From the IMG/VR virus record IMGVR_UViG_3300044675_000272, positions 1 through 20,076 of that record: a stretch of 20,076 nucleotides of DNA; one strand, given 5' to 3'. Positions within the stretch are counted from its first letter, which is position 1. The number at the start of each line of letters is the position of its first letter. The position numbers were made by a program, and so were the translations under genes. This document shows positions 7,727-15,195 of this stretch, in pieces. The notes under the pieces are model-generated. The model ran no database searches. It saw only the letters and a program-made list of their open reading frames with translations, and was not told where the DNA came from. This DNA is from a virus.

Positions 7727-9345
7727 TACATACCCTCCGGTGCTGGCAGTGCCTGTTGTGGTGGCTGTCCTTGTGGCTGCTGTTGCTGCATCATTTGCAT
7801 TTGAGCCATAGCTGCCATTTGTTGCTGGTTGTTGGCTTCTTCCATCATGATTGCACGCTCAGCTCGATTGTTTCTAACCGACATTGGCACACCCATCTTG
7901 TCACCCAGGTAGTCAACCAGCGCATCCATCTTCAATGCAATCTGGCCATCTGGTCCTAGATTCTGCATGAGCTGAGCGTAATTCAATATCGCTCCGATCT
8001 CCTCCTGGTTTTGAGCCTGGGCTAGTGGAGCCACCGGCACCACCTTAACTTCCAGCCCATTGACGCGCAGTGGCATATCGATTAAGCCACGCTCGTCCAT
8101 GACTTCCAAGATCTTCGCTGTTAGCGGGATCATGGTTTCATTAATTAAGCGGCCAAACGCAGATCCAAGATTCTGAGCCAACTCTTTCATGCGCTCAACA
8201 ATCTCAGTTGCAGAGCGTGCGCTCATGTTCTCAGGCGGCAAAGACTCGTCCAACAGTATCCGCTTGATGTTACTGCGCAGATCGTTAATCACCAGCTGCG
8301 ATACATTGAAATCACCGGAGCGTGGCAGTGCCTGGAGTGCTGGACCTTGTGGTCCACCGTTTCGCGCAACCGGGATAATCGCACCAGGCACCAACTTAAC
8401 GGTATTCGGATTTAGTACGCCATCATCAGCTGCTGTGTACACACCACTAACGGCCATGCTGGCATTCTTTAGCAGGAGCTCAATGGTTTTGTTTAGCGTT
8501 TTAATGTCTGGCAATGCAGTCATCAGCGGACCGCGACCATAGATCTCGCCGGCCACCTTCATATAACGGCTAATTACCCATGGGCTCGACTTGCGGCGGC
8601 GGTAAACCAATTCAGACTTAGATACCTTGTCGATTACGTGATAGCAGTAGTCACCTCGGCCATGGTCATAGATTGTGGCCTCCAGCATTTCGATATCATC
8701 GGTAGGCTTTTGCTCAATCCTGCGCTCCATCTCCGGTGGTATCTTTGCGTCTGGCCATTGACGAATAATGCTTTCACCCTTCATGCGGATCTTGCGATAC
8801 ACATTATCTACCTGGCCATTGGCACCCTCTTCATAGCTGACCAGGAATAGCGGCACAGGTATAAAGTTAATTGGGCTAACCGAATCACCAGGTTGCACCA
8901 TCATGCATGCAGTACCGACAGATAGATCCAGCAAAAACTCACCCATAGCAATATCAAAATTTGATTGCTGTAGGACGGTAAACATTTTGTCGCAGTAAGT
9001 CTCAAAGATATTCCTGGCCATTTGCTGTTTTTCAAATGGAATATCTGAGCCTGGCTCAAGTGTTGCCCACTTGCGCTGCGGTGGGAATACTACCGATTGC
9101 AAACGATTGGCAAAACGCTGCGTGCTATTAATCGCAGTGGAGTCAAATACGCGCTGCATCTTTTTACTGCCAACAGCGCCACCTTCCCATACGCCATACA
9201 GTTGACGTTGTGGAAGAGCAAACTCATACGCATCTTGATACAACTGCTGAAACTCATCTTTCTTTGTTTGAGCGGCTGCCTGACGTTTAATGATTTGTTC
9301 TGGTGTTAAGCGAGTACCACCAGGAGCAGATTTATCGTATTCCAT
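7726..9345 (-). CDS. Portal (head-to-tail connector) protein
   Basis: A 539-residue portal of the podovirus head-tail connector family. It forms the ring at one vertex through which DNA is packaged and ejected and to which scaffold, terminase and tail adaptor bind. Evidence: the N-terminal helical segment up to YEFALPQRQLYG (about 40-51), the RVFDSTAINSTQRFANRLQS block (about 65-84), the conserved GRGP at 270-273 followed by ALPDIKTLNKTIELLLK, and the Ser/Ala/Glu helix RSATEIVERM. The C-terminus after about residue 500 is a Gln/Met/Pro-rich, probably disordered tail, common in this family. Start codon overlaps the upstream stop by one base (TAATG). Confidence 0.93.
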   Translation of the reverse strand: MEYDKSAPGGTRLTPEQIIKRQAAAQTKKDEFQQLYQDAYEFALPQRQLYGVWEGGAVGSKKMQRVFDSTAINSTQRFANRLQSVVFPPQRKWATLEPGSDIPFEKQQMARNIFETYCDKMFTVLQQSNFDIAMGEFLLDLSVGTACMMVQPGDSVSPINFIPVPLFLVSYEEGANGQVDNVYRKIRMKGESIIRQWPDAKIPPEMERRIEQKPTDDIEMLEATIYDHGRGDYCYHVIDKVSKSELVYRRRKSSPWVISRYMKVAGEIYGRGPLMTALPDIKTLNKTIELLLKNASMAVSGVYTAADDGVLNPNTVKLVPGAIIPVARNGGPQGPALQALPRSGDFNVSQLVINDLRSNIKRILLDESLPPENMSARSATEIVERMKELAQNLGSAFGRLINETMIPLTAKILEVMDERGLIDMPLRVNGLEVKVVPVAPLAQAQNQEEIGAILNYAQLMQNLGPDGQIALKMDALVDYLGDKMGVPMSVRNNRAERAIMMEEANNQQQMAAMAQMQMMQQQQPQGQPPQQALPAPEGM

Positions 9346-9932
9346 TATTCATACCATTCTAATTGTAAGGATGCTGCGTGAGCTGTTCCATTTACATTTG
9401 TAAGCCTAAACAAATAATTTGTTAATGGCTTTAATACGTATTCCAATGATCCTGCTGCACCACCACCAGCTTTTTTGCCACTGCCACCAGGCAATATTTG
9501 CGCATCAATCTGCGTTCCAAGTGTTGTAACAGTTGGGTTAACAATCATCGCAACTTGGCTGCTAGTCGTATAATTGCGATTCCTATTGATAGGAGTAAAA
9601 GACGTGCCTCCAGTAGCAGACGTTCCTTCATATATATAAAACTCCGCATCTCCGAGACATAAAGCATTAACAGTCATGTGTGGTATTACGCCAGATGCAG
9701 CCGCAAGCACAATATCTATACTTGCACCATCAGCTAGCTTTGCACTGTCTGGAGCTATTTTGTAAGCAAACCAAGCTCTACCATCATGGTTTCGTTGATG
9801 GTTTACATCAACCATAATTGCAGGTGCATCAGCGCCAGCAACAACGTAATTGCCAGCATTGTTTTTCTGGGCAACAGTTACAAATCGTGACTTAACATCA
9901 CCAGATTCAAGATCAGCATAAGTTAACGCCAT
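9345..9932 (-). CDS. Putative head fibre or decoration protein
   Basis: A 195-residue beta-rich protein resembling a family seen in many tailed phages, usually unnamed and sometimes called minor structural protein. Recognisable elements are the INRNRN stretch in the middle followed by repeated Thr/Val segments, GGSGKKAGGG with a glycine-rich turn, SLEYVLKPLTNYLFRLTN and a final LQLEWYE. The repeating strands and glycine turn suit a trimeric spike or capsid-surface protein. I start it at the ATG 9932, which overlaps the previous stop (TGATG) and has GAGGA nine bases upstream; a TTG one codon earlier is an alternative. It lies just before the portal gene. Confidence 0.68.
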   Translation of the reverse strand: MALTYADLESGDVKSRFVTVAQKNNAGNYVVAGADAPAIMVDVNHQRNHDGRAWFAYKIAPDSAKLADGASIDIVLAAASGVIPHMTVNALCLGDAEFYIYEGTSATGGTSFTPINRNRNYTTSSQVAMIVNPTVTTLGTQIDAQILPGGSGKKAGGGAAGSLEYVLKPLTNYLFRLTNVNGTAHAASLQLEWYE

Positions 9933-10399
9933 CAATCATCCTCTTCTTCAATATCACCCATTGCAACCAGTGCTGCAGTTATCGGGCCACCTGGCTCCCA
10001 GGTATCGCACGTTCTGCTGCCTGTGCAAGGTATATCCCACTCATCGCAATAACCAGCACTGTCATTAGTATCAACCCATGATGGATCAACCTCTGGCGGT
10101 GTTACCTGCTCATACTTCTTCATGCAGTCATCGATGAATTTTGTTTTCCAATAGTGGCCACAGTTTGAGCACAGCATTTCTCTTGCCGCACGCTCACTAA
10201 CATTCCACTTGGTAGACTTAATTATCCAGTAGATTGTTTCTGGTGCTTTCGGATTTGCTGGACCAAGGTTAGCTTTAACAATGCAAATGCGATGGTTCTT
10301 AATGCTCATATCTTTGTCCATCAATACTTCAGGACATTTCATATCTGATGATTGGCTAATAGCCTCATCTGCCAGCATTGTTCGTTCTGATCGTTCCAT
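9932..10399 (-). CDS. Cysteine-rich phage protein, possible metal or Fe-S binding
   Basis: A 155-residue protein with eight cysteines. The C-terminal half shows a regular pattern: C77-x2-C80-x11-C92-x25-C118-x6-C125-x5-C131, with GYCDEW at 116-121 and RTCDTWEPGGPI at 129-140. The GYC...RTCDxWxxGGPI layout is reminiscent of small phage proteins that have been compared with high-potential iron-sulfur proteins, so a metal site is likely, but ligand identity cannot be read from sequence. No signal peptide. It starts in a TAATG overlap with the preceding small gene and ends in a TGATG overlap with the next. Confidence 0.68.
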   Translation of the reverse strand: MERSERTMLADEAISQSSDMKCPEVLMDKDMSIKNHRICIVKANLGPANPKAPETIYWIIKSTKWNVSERAAREMLCSNCGHYWKTKFIDDCMKKYEQVTPPEVDPSWVDTNDSAGYCDEWDIPCTGSRTCDTWEPGGPITAALVAMGDIEEEDD

Positions 10400-10563
10400 T
10401 ACATTGACTCTTTTTTCTGTTTGATTCCAGTTTCGGACATAGCAATAGCTACTGCCTGGTCACGCGATTTAACTTTGTCACCGCTTGAGCTTTTAAGTTT
10501 GCCGGCTTTGTATTCGCGCATAACCTTGGCAACTTTGGCTTTCATCTTATCTGACTGTTCCAT
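10399..10563 (-). CDS. DUF6496-like small basic protein
   Basis: A 54-residue protein of strongly basic character. The core VAKVMREYKAGKLKSSSG...VKSRDQAVAIAMSE matches the pattern I know from DUF6496 proteins (KVM-x-E-[FY]-K-x-G-x-L-x-S, then R-x-QAxAIAxSE), short proteins common in phage and mobile DNA with no known function. The ATG at 10563 overlaps the stop of the upstream coiled-coil gene by one base and its own stop at 10399-10401 overlaps the next start in the same way (TAATG at both ends), which strongly supports it despite its size. Confidence 0.8.
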   Translation of the reverse strand: MEQSDKMKAKVAKVMREYKAGKLKSSSGDKVKSRDQAVAIAMSETGIKQKKESM

Positions 10564-11117
10564 TATTCCCCCTGCAACATTGGTCTAGTTGATCCACGCC
10601 TTGCAGCTCCCAGCCTGGCTGACTTACGTTCTGCTAATTCGCGCTGGTATGTTGTCTGCAGTTCTTCTCTGCGTTGTTGAAATGGAGCTTCGTCAAATGC
10701 TCCAATTTCAGGAGCTTTGGGCGCTGTCGGTGCAGATGGCGCTTTTTTATTAAACGTAGGCATTGGAATAGGTATTTCAGAAAGATACCTACCCCCACTA
10801 GCTGATTTTTTTATTTGTGTTGTATATGGCTTTTCTTCCCACGCAGAAAGAGCACTTTTGTAATTTTCAAATTCTTGATTGTATCTTTCGGTTTCCGCTT
10901 CATATGCTGGAGAAGCGACCTCTCTATATTGTTTCATTTGCTCTTGATATGGAAGCATTTGCTCTGCTACGTTTTTTTGGTAGCCAGCAAATGCAGTCTC
11001 ATACTCACCAGTTAATCCAGTAGATTGCTTTTGATACTGAGTAGCAAGCCTTTGGATATCAGACGTTTTGCGCCTAGCAAACAGTGTGCGATTATATTTT
11101 GAGGTAGTAGATGCCAT
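10563..11117 (-). CDS. Coiled-coil phage protein, unknown function
   Basis: A 184-residue protein rich in Glu, Gln, Lys, Tyr and Ala. Residues about 18-95 and 142-170 look like amphipathic helices or coiled coil, with a proline-rich linker between them (TFNKKAPSAPTAPKAPEIG). It ends in a basic LGAARRGSTRP segment. No family recognised. It stands between a similar Ala/Gln-rich coiled-coil protein and the DUF6496-like gene in the head-gene operon. A virion-internal or assembly role is possible by position only. Confidence 0.62.
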   Translation of the reverse strand: MASTTSKYNRTLFARRKTSDIQRLATQYQKQSTGLTGEYETAFAGYQKNVAEQMLPYQEQMKQYREVASPAYEAETERYNQEFENYKSALSAWEEKPYTTQIKKSASGGRYLSEIPIPMPTFNKKAPSAPTAPKAPEIGAFDEAPFQQRREELQTTYQRELAERKSARLGAARRGSTRPMLQGE

Positions 11118-11119
11118 AG

Positions 11120-11569
11120 TTAGACCATCATCCCTGTGCCAAGTTGACCAGCGCTAATGCCAAGTTCTGGATTCATACGCTCTTGCGAAAGCAACGACCT
11201 GCGGCCACCGCGAGTTCTAGCCTTTAATGCAGATGCCTCTTGCATTGCAGACTTGCGGCGCTCTTCATCTGCGGCAGCTTGCACTTCTTTGGCTTTCGCA
11301 TCCATGGCCAGTTTGCTTTCAGCATACTGAGACTGTGATGCTGCAAATTGTTCTTTAGCCAGGTTAGCTTGTTGCTGCAATGATGCAGACTGTTTTGCAT
11401 ACTCAGCAGTTTGTTTTGCAACTTCACCACGCATAGCGGCTGCTTGAGATTCTTGAGCGGCCAGCGCTTTACGTTGTTCTTTTTCAGCAGACAACCTGGC
11501 GTTTCTAGCTTCGTTTGCTGTATAAACACCTGTTCCAACTATAGCTGCTGCTGTCCAGAATCCCGACAT
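11120..11569 (-). CDS. Alanine/glutamine-rich coiled-coil protein
   Basis: A 149-residue protein beginning with a short hydrophobic segment (FWTAAAIVGTGVYTA, residues 4-18) followed by about 90 residues of Ala/Gln/Glu/Lys heptad-like sequence and a basic C-terminus (RTRGGRRSLLSQERMNPELG). The composition resembles gp14-type internal virion proteins, so a minor virion component that can insert in a membrane is one possibility; no firm family. The ATG at 11569 lies inside the end of the upstream cupin-like gene (31-base overlap) but has a clear GGGAG site about 8 bases upstream. Confidence 0.62.
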   Translation of the reverse strand: MSGFWTAAAIVGTGVYTANEARNARLSAEKEQRKALAAQESQAAAMRGEVAKQTAEYAKQSASLQQQANLAKEQFAASQSQYAESKLAMDAKAKEVQAAADEERRKSAMQEASALKARTRGGRRSLLSQERMNPELGISAGQLGTGMMV

Positions 11570-12033
11570 AATAATTCTCCCTTTACTAATTGACGATATT
11601 CGCCAAGGCCAATATCTGGAACAACATACAATTTGTTTTCCAGTTCTTCAATATTCCTGCAGTTGTCTGGATTTGCGTAAATATCAGTCCAAACAACCTC
11701 CTCTTCAAACACTCTGCCGGCACGTTGAAACCCAGCTGGTGCATCAAACTCAAATGGACCTGTCAATATTTTGACATCATTATCTGTGCTTACCGCAATG
11801 GTGCCGCGCTCAAGTCTTACCTTGTATGCCGTTCTATGCTCGGCACCTGTTAGTACAGTCCATGGCGGTATGACAATGGTGCGCTCATAGATACCAGGCA
11901 AAAACTTATGTAGCGTGACAATCTCTACCTGCTCCATTTCCATTAAACAATTTTGCAACTGAACAACCATTGCATTCATTTCAATTGTTGAAACTTCCCT
12001 TGAAGCGTCAAAAATGGCTAACGGATTGTCCAT
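11539..12033 (-). CDS. Cupin-like phage protein
   Basis: A 164-residue protein. From about residue 36 the sequence reads like a small beta-barrel of the cupin type: VEIVTLHKFLPGIYERTIVIP, then TVLTGAEHRTAYKVRLERGTIAVST, ILTGPFEFDAPAG, RAGRVFEEEVVWTDIYANPD and IEELENKL. This order (entry to a barrel, GxxH, 'G.I.V' strand, APAG turn, then VxTxxxA) is found in a phage family coded near the terminase. Substrate and role are unknown. The ribosome site at the ATG 12033 is poor; a 21-codon frame that starts within the terminase stop could help coupling. Confidence 0.68.
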   Translation of the reverse strand: MDNPLAIFDASREVSTIEMNAMVVQLQNCLMEMEQVEIVTLHKFLPGIYERTIVIPPWTVLTGAEHRTAYKVRLERGTIAVSTDNDVKILTGPFEFDAPAGFQRAGRVFEEEVVWTDIYANPDNCRNIEELENKLYVVPDIGLGEYRQLVKGELLCRDSGQQQL

Positions 12034-12079
12034 GCGTGGATTCTATTGGGTTTTGTGGGAATTGCAATGGTGCGATATC

Positions 12080-13627
12080 TCATGAAAATACATCAAAATC
12101 CATCTTGGCCACCACTTGCTGCGATGGTGCTCGGCCTGGCTGGTTGGATTGCCTAGTTAATCGGTTGTATTCACCGCCACCCAGTAGCAGATATCCGAAA
12201 GCGTCACCAACGTGGGAGTGTTCGTTCTTGTTTGGTGCGTCTCTGAACCGTTCGTGGCCGGCACCAACCGCAATCCGCTTGAAGTGGTAGCCACCAGACA
12301 GGGATTTGCGCAGTAGTTTGCACTTTCTGGACACAATCAACCCAGGTTTACCCTCGATTAGTCGCTGCATTGGCATAGCAGCTGATTCTCGGCGTACTTT
12401 AAAATCATTACTGGGTGCCGGTTGAGCTCGCAACCCCAATGTGCGCAGGTAATCAAAGCTGGTGACCTCATAGATCTGATCTCTGGCCATACCGGCAGGA
12501 TCTCCCCATGGCAATACCTGGTAGCCAGGGTATTTTGAGTTAAGATCAGCAAGCAAATGCTGGCCAAAACGCTCTAATCCCATATCCTCGGTCACTATTT
12601 CATCTAAGATCTGCCATCTACCATTGGCTAAACGCTGCCCAATAACGGCTGCAGGAGTTAAACCAAAGTCTAATCCGACCTGGATAGCCTGGGTAGGATC
12701 GGGTTCTGGATCCCCAACCATCATATTATCGTCATACTCAGGCCAAACTGGCCTTCCTTCTTGAACGTAGGTATAGAGCCCACCTGCGTAGCAGCGGATC
12801 CAATCAGCGTTTTTACCGAGTAGCATCTGCTGGTAATAGCCGGCTGGTAGGTTCCCGACATTCTCCGCTTTGTTGTTAATTTTCCACCACTTGCCGCCAG
12901 CGAATATATGGTCATTGGCTTCTGGGTGATCTGGTAGTTCGGCACCTGAGACTTCGACCATTCCTCCTGGTTGCTTGAAAAATTGCCACGCATACTTGCC
13001 CGACATTTTCTCCTTCTCTGCCAGCTTAAACCACCAGTGGTCATCGTCCATAGGATTAGTATCCATCCAAATGCCATGCCAAGTAGCGCCGCCATCACGC
13101 TTAGTGGGATAGCGGCCAACACGATGAGTAAGCCCATCAATAACTGCTTTTGGAAGTTCTCTGGCTTCATTTACCCAGGCTCCTGTCAGTTCAAGTGAAA
13201 GTAATTTGCGCACATCTTTGGGTTGATCTAGCGCCAAGAATATAATTTCGCAATCAATACCGGCTGCATCACCTCTCGATGGCAAGCGGATATGATGGGT
13301 AATAGGTGGAGTCCAGAGCAGTGGTCCGAACGTATTCTCTGGGAATAGATCTGTCCAGGTTTTAATCGTTGTGGTCTTTAACATTGGGTAGCTATTACGC
13401 ACAATGGCAAACCTGGTGTACCTGATGCCATCAATAGGGCTAGGCTTTTGCTGTACGGCACGCATCATGATCTCAGCTGCGCATGCATAGCTCTTACCGG
13501 ATCCCACTGGCCCCATTAATCCACGTACAAAATTATTAGACTGCAAAAACTTCCAGACCACTGGGCTAGTGGAGAAGTCTAGATTTAGACCAGTGGTTTC
13601 TTTGCTGCCGGTTTCTTTAGTTTTCAT
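12080..13627 (-). CDS. terL: Terminase large subunit
   Basis: A 515-residue packaging motor and nuclease. The ATPase part has Walker A GPVGSGKS at residues 39-46 and the Walker B/catalytic region LTGAWVNEARE with E154. The C-terminal RNase-H-like nuclease shows GLDFG with D320 and HVGDAFGYLLLG with D475, both expected metal ligands. These motifs and length are typical of the podovirus terminases. It cuts concatemers and drives DNA through the portal. Its ATG at 13627 immediately follows the stop of a 44-residue zinc-type gene; the terminase small subunit is two genes upstream. Terminase genes lie upstream of the head genes here, unlike T7 where they are at the far end. Confidence 0.95.
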   Translation of the reverse strand: MKTKETGSKETTGLNLDFSTSPVVWKFLQSNNFVRGLMGPVGSGKSYACAAEIMMRAVQQKPSPIDGIRYTRFAIVRNSYPMLKTTTIKTWTDLFPENTFGPLLWTPPITHHIRLPSRGDAAGIDCEIIFLALDQPKDVRKLLSLELTGAWVNEARELPKAVIDGLTHRVGRYPTKRDGGATWHGIWMDTNPMDDDHWWFKLAEKEKMSGKYAWQFFKQPGGMVEVSGAELPDHPEANDHIFAGGKWWKINNKAENVGNLPAGYYQQMLLGKNADWIRCYAGGLYTYVQEGRPVWPEYDDNMMVGDPEPDPTQAIQVGLDFGLTPAAVIGQRLANGRWQILDEIVTEDMGLERFGQHLLADLNSKYPGYQVLPWGDPAGMARDQIYEVTSFDYLRTLGLRAQPAPSNDFKVRRESAAMPMQRLIEGKPGLIVSRKCKLLRKSLSGGYHFKRIAVGAGHERFRDAPNKNEHSHVGDAFGYLLLGGGEYNRLTRQSNQPGRAPSQQVVAKMDFDVFS

Positions 13628-13762
13628 TTATGGTTTCAACTTAAATAGTTCTTTTATGTCTGCCACGTAGCATTTCCAATGGTAAATAATTCCAGGTGCA
13701 TCGCTATAGTAAATCTCATTTAGCTTTAATTTAATGCTGCATCGATAGCATCTAAGATCCAT
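13628..13762 (-). CDS. 44-residue CX2C...HX2C zinc-type miniprotein
   Basis: A 44-residue frame from ATG 13762 to TAA 13628-13630, directly abutting the terminase large subunit start. It contains C5-x2-C8 and H28-x2-C31, a plausible single zinc site, followed by a short basic helix. A G-rich ribosome site (GGGGGCAGG) lies just before the ATG, which overlaps the upstream gene by 11 bases. The exact fit in the operon and the metal-ligand spacing argue it is real. Some terminase-adjacent or HNH-type proteins have similar CX2C pairs, but this is too short to be a nuclease. Function unknown. Confidence 0.65.
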   Translation of the reverse strand: MDLRCYRCSIKLKLNEIYYSDAPGIIYHWKCYVADIKELFKLKP

Positions 13763-13955
13763 CCTGCCCCCTTGCGCGAATGGCCTCGGCTGCTTTTATG
13801 TATGTTTTGGCGCTGAAAGCAATAACAGCACACGCCTCGCGCTCTGCTGCTGCGACTAACTCTCCAAATTTCCACAATGGGTCATAGCCACTAGAATCAT
13901 TTGCATAATCCCAGCCAGCTTCCCGCGCCAAGCGGATAAGGTCATCTTTAGTCAT
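13752..13955 (-). CDS. Small conserved-type phage protein, unknown function
   Basis: A 67-residue protein, Ala/Glu/Arg-rich and helical: DDLIRLAREAG near the start, LVAAAEREACAVIA in the middle and AAEAIRARG at the end. Similar short proteins with an xAxAxExEACA helix occur in many phages of Proteobacteria, without known role. I start it at ATG 13955 because GGAGG lies about 8 bases upstream and this ATG sits within the end of the terminase small subunit gene; an upstream ATG at 13973 would add six residues but has no ribosome site. Confidence 0.7.
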   Translation of the reverse strand: MTKDDLIRLAREAGWDYANDSSGYDPLWKFGELVAAAEREACAVIAFSAKTYIKAAEAIRARGQDGS

Positions 13956-14385
13956 CTTTTTCCTCCACATCAATTATTTCTGGAGACTTGATATTGATAC
14001 CAATAACACTTGGCTTATCGCTGCCATCTGGGTTATCCAGCAGTCCAGATGCCTTGGCCAGCAGTCTCAATACCTGCACTTTGTCGTACAGCTCAATCTC
14101 TAGGAAAGCATTGCCATCCTTATCCACCCGGCTAGTAATCTTCTTGATAGCATGCAGTGCGTGCTCTGGCATCTGGCTAGGCGTTTTAACCGTCACATTA
14201 CCGGCACTATCCCAATCCATAATGTCAGTTATCTTGGTATTAGCCATGGACAGCAGAGCATAGGCTACAGCTTCCCGATTGGATTCTAGGGTGGCAGAAC
14301 GCTCCATCCGTTTCTGGATTAAGCGAACACCACCCCAGTTTTTCAAGCTAGGTATTTGATTTGGATGTTTTGTTTTTGTGGCCAT
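13948..14385 (-). CDS. terS: Terminase small subunit
   Basis: A 145-residue protein, mostly helical, with the pattern SMANTKITDIMDWDSAGNVT (about residues 47-66), MPEHALHAIKKIT (about 72-84), and LELYDKVQVLRLLAKASGLL (near 96-115). This set, with the DWDxxGNV turn and the KVxxLxxLAxxxGLL helix, is typical of small terminase subunits that recognise the packaging site and regulate the large subunit. It lies two small genes upstream of terL in the same operon. The start at 14385 overlaps the lipoprotein stop (TGATG). Packaging sites cannot be located from this window. Confidence 0.85.
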   Translation of the reverse strand: MATKTKHPNQIPSLKNWGGVRLIQKRMERSATLESNREAVAYALLSMANTKITDIMDWDSAGNVTVKTPSQMPEHALHAIKKITSRVDKDGNAFLEIELYDKVQVLRLLAKASGLLDNPDGSDKPSVIGINIKSPEIIDVEEKDD

Positions 14386-14642
14386 CAGTAGTATCTCGGA
14401 GCGCAGGTAACATCCACCACTACCTCGGCTGAGTACCCATTGATCTTGCGTCTAGAGTTAATCACCACTGCCCTGGTTCCATTCTTCTCACACTCATTGA
14501 TCGCCATAATTACCTCGTTCCTGGTCATTGGCTGCATCTGCTTATCCATCACCAGCTCAATCTCAGGAGCCTTAATGCTTACCTGTCTCTCAGTTGCGCA
14601 AGCAGCCAACAATAGCGGCAGGAATAATATCATTTTACTCAT
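14385..14642 (-). CDS. Small phage lipoprotein
   Basis: An 85-residue precursor with a clear lipoprotein signal: short N-region (MSKM), hydrophobic ILFLPLLL, and lipobox L12-A13-A14-C15, so a mature protein of 71 residues would be lipid-anchored at Cys15. The mature part contains MTRNEVIMAINECEKNGTR, a motif I have seen in other unnamed phage lipoproteins, and ends VDVTCAPRYY with further cysteines. It joins its neighbours by ATGA and TGATG overlaps. Phage lipoproteins often block receptors (superinfection exclusion) or act in lysis as outer-membrane spanin; no spanin partner is visible, so receptor interference is a reasonable but untested idea. Confidence 0.75.
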   Translation of the reverse strand: MSKMILFLPLLLAACATERQVSIKAPEIELVMDKQMQPMTRNEVIMAINECEKNGTRAVVINSRRKINGYSAEVVVDVTCAPRYY

Positions 14643-14890
14643 TGCTGAAACTCCTCAAAAGCAGATCGCTTAAACAAGCTCAACTTAGTCAGCTGGCCAC
14701 CCATGGCTTTCAACTCTATGCCCTGGTAGGTATTCCAGTGGGTTAGTCCGTAACCAGGAGAGACAAACAATCTGTCATGGTAGTGGGGCAGGTAGACGAT
14801 ACCTCGCAAGATATAAGCTGGGTACAACCCAACTTCAGCCATAGCGCCAACCCTAACGTCAGCGCCTCTTGTTTTCTTTTTAATAGCCAT
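14639..14890 (-). CDS. Hypothetical 83-residue protein
   Basis: An 83-residue basic protein with no recognised family. It contains an aromatic/glycine-rich middle (YILRGIVYLPHYHDRLFVSPGYGLTHW) that looks beta-stranded, and no cysteines or membrane helix. It is tied into the leftward operon by an overlapping TGATG at its start (14890) and ATGA at its end (14642), which is the main support that it is translated. Possibly a small regulator or DNA-associated protein; nothing in the sequence shows which. Confidence 0.62.
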   Translation of the reverse strand: MAIKKKTRGADVRVGAMAEVGLYPAYILRGIVYLPHYHDRLFVSPGYGLTHWNTYQGIELKAMGGQLTKLSLFKRSAFEEFQQ

Positions 14891-15123
14891 CAGAAAGGTA
14901 TCCCATCATTTGGCATTCCACCTTCTTTATCCTTATCCACCTTAATTGACAGCTTGGGAGCACCGTTCTTTGTCTCGCCTTCCCACATAGCAATCTTCAG
15001 CAACGTGCCATCCTCCAGCTTTATCTCGCCTTTCCAATCTGGTTTGCTGTCTCCAGCCTTCTTAAAGTTATTCTTGAACGCACTACCGTTACCAGGCTTG
15101 TGCTCATATTTAGGCTTATCCAT
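14890..15123 (-). CDS. 77-residue protein with SSB-like C-terminal tip
   Basis: A 77-residue protein. The middle (DWKGEIKLEDGTLLKIAMWEG, residues about 29-49, then LSIKVDK) reads as alternating beta strands of a small barrel found in many phage proteins. The last residues, NDGIPF, resemble the D-D-D-I-P-F tail by which bacterial single-strand DNA-binding proteins recruit repair enzymes. I start it at ATG 15123 because GGAGG lies 5-6 bases upstream; the longer frame from 15195 lacks such a site. First gene after the non-coding gap. Role in DNA metabolism is an inference. Confidence 0.68.
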   Translation of the reverse strand: MDKPKYEHKPGNGSAFKNNFKKAGDSKPDWKGEIKLEDGTLLKIAMWEGETKNGAPKLSIKVDKDKEGGMPNDGIPF

Positions 15124-15195
15124 GTTTCCTCCGTTAGTTATAAAAGTAGGGTACTCGCTGCGTCTGTAAGCGCCATGCATCCGCACTCGGTTCAC

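Noticed and set aside
8189-8542. Plus-strand frame of 117 codons opposite the portal gene
   Set aside because: Shadow of the portal gene; opposite to all transcription in the region and lacking a ribosome site.
11224-11538. Minus-strand frame of 104 codons under the alanine-rich coiled-coil gene
   Set aside because: Out-of-frame reading of a repetitive sequence; no ribosome site, and the main frame has one.
12721-13170. Minus-strand frame of 149 codons inside terL
   Set aside because: It is a second frame under the terminase large subunit, whose motifs are complete in the main frame.
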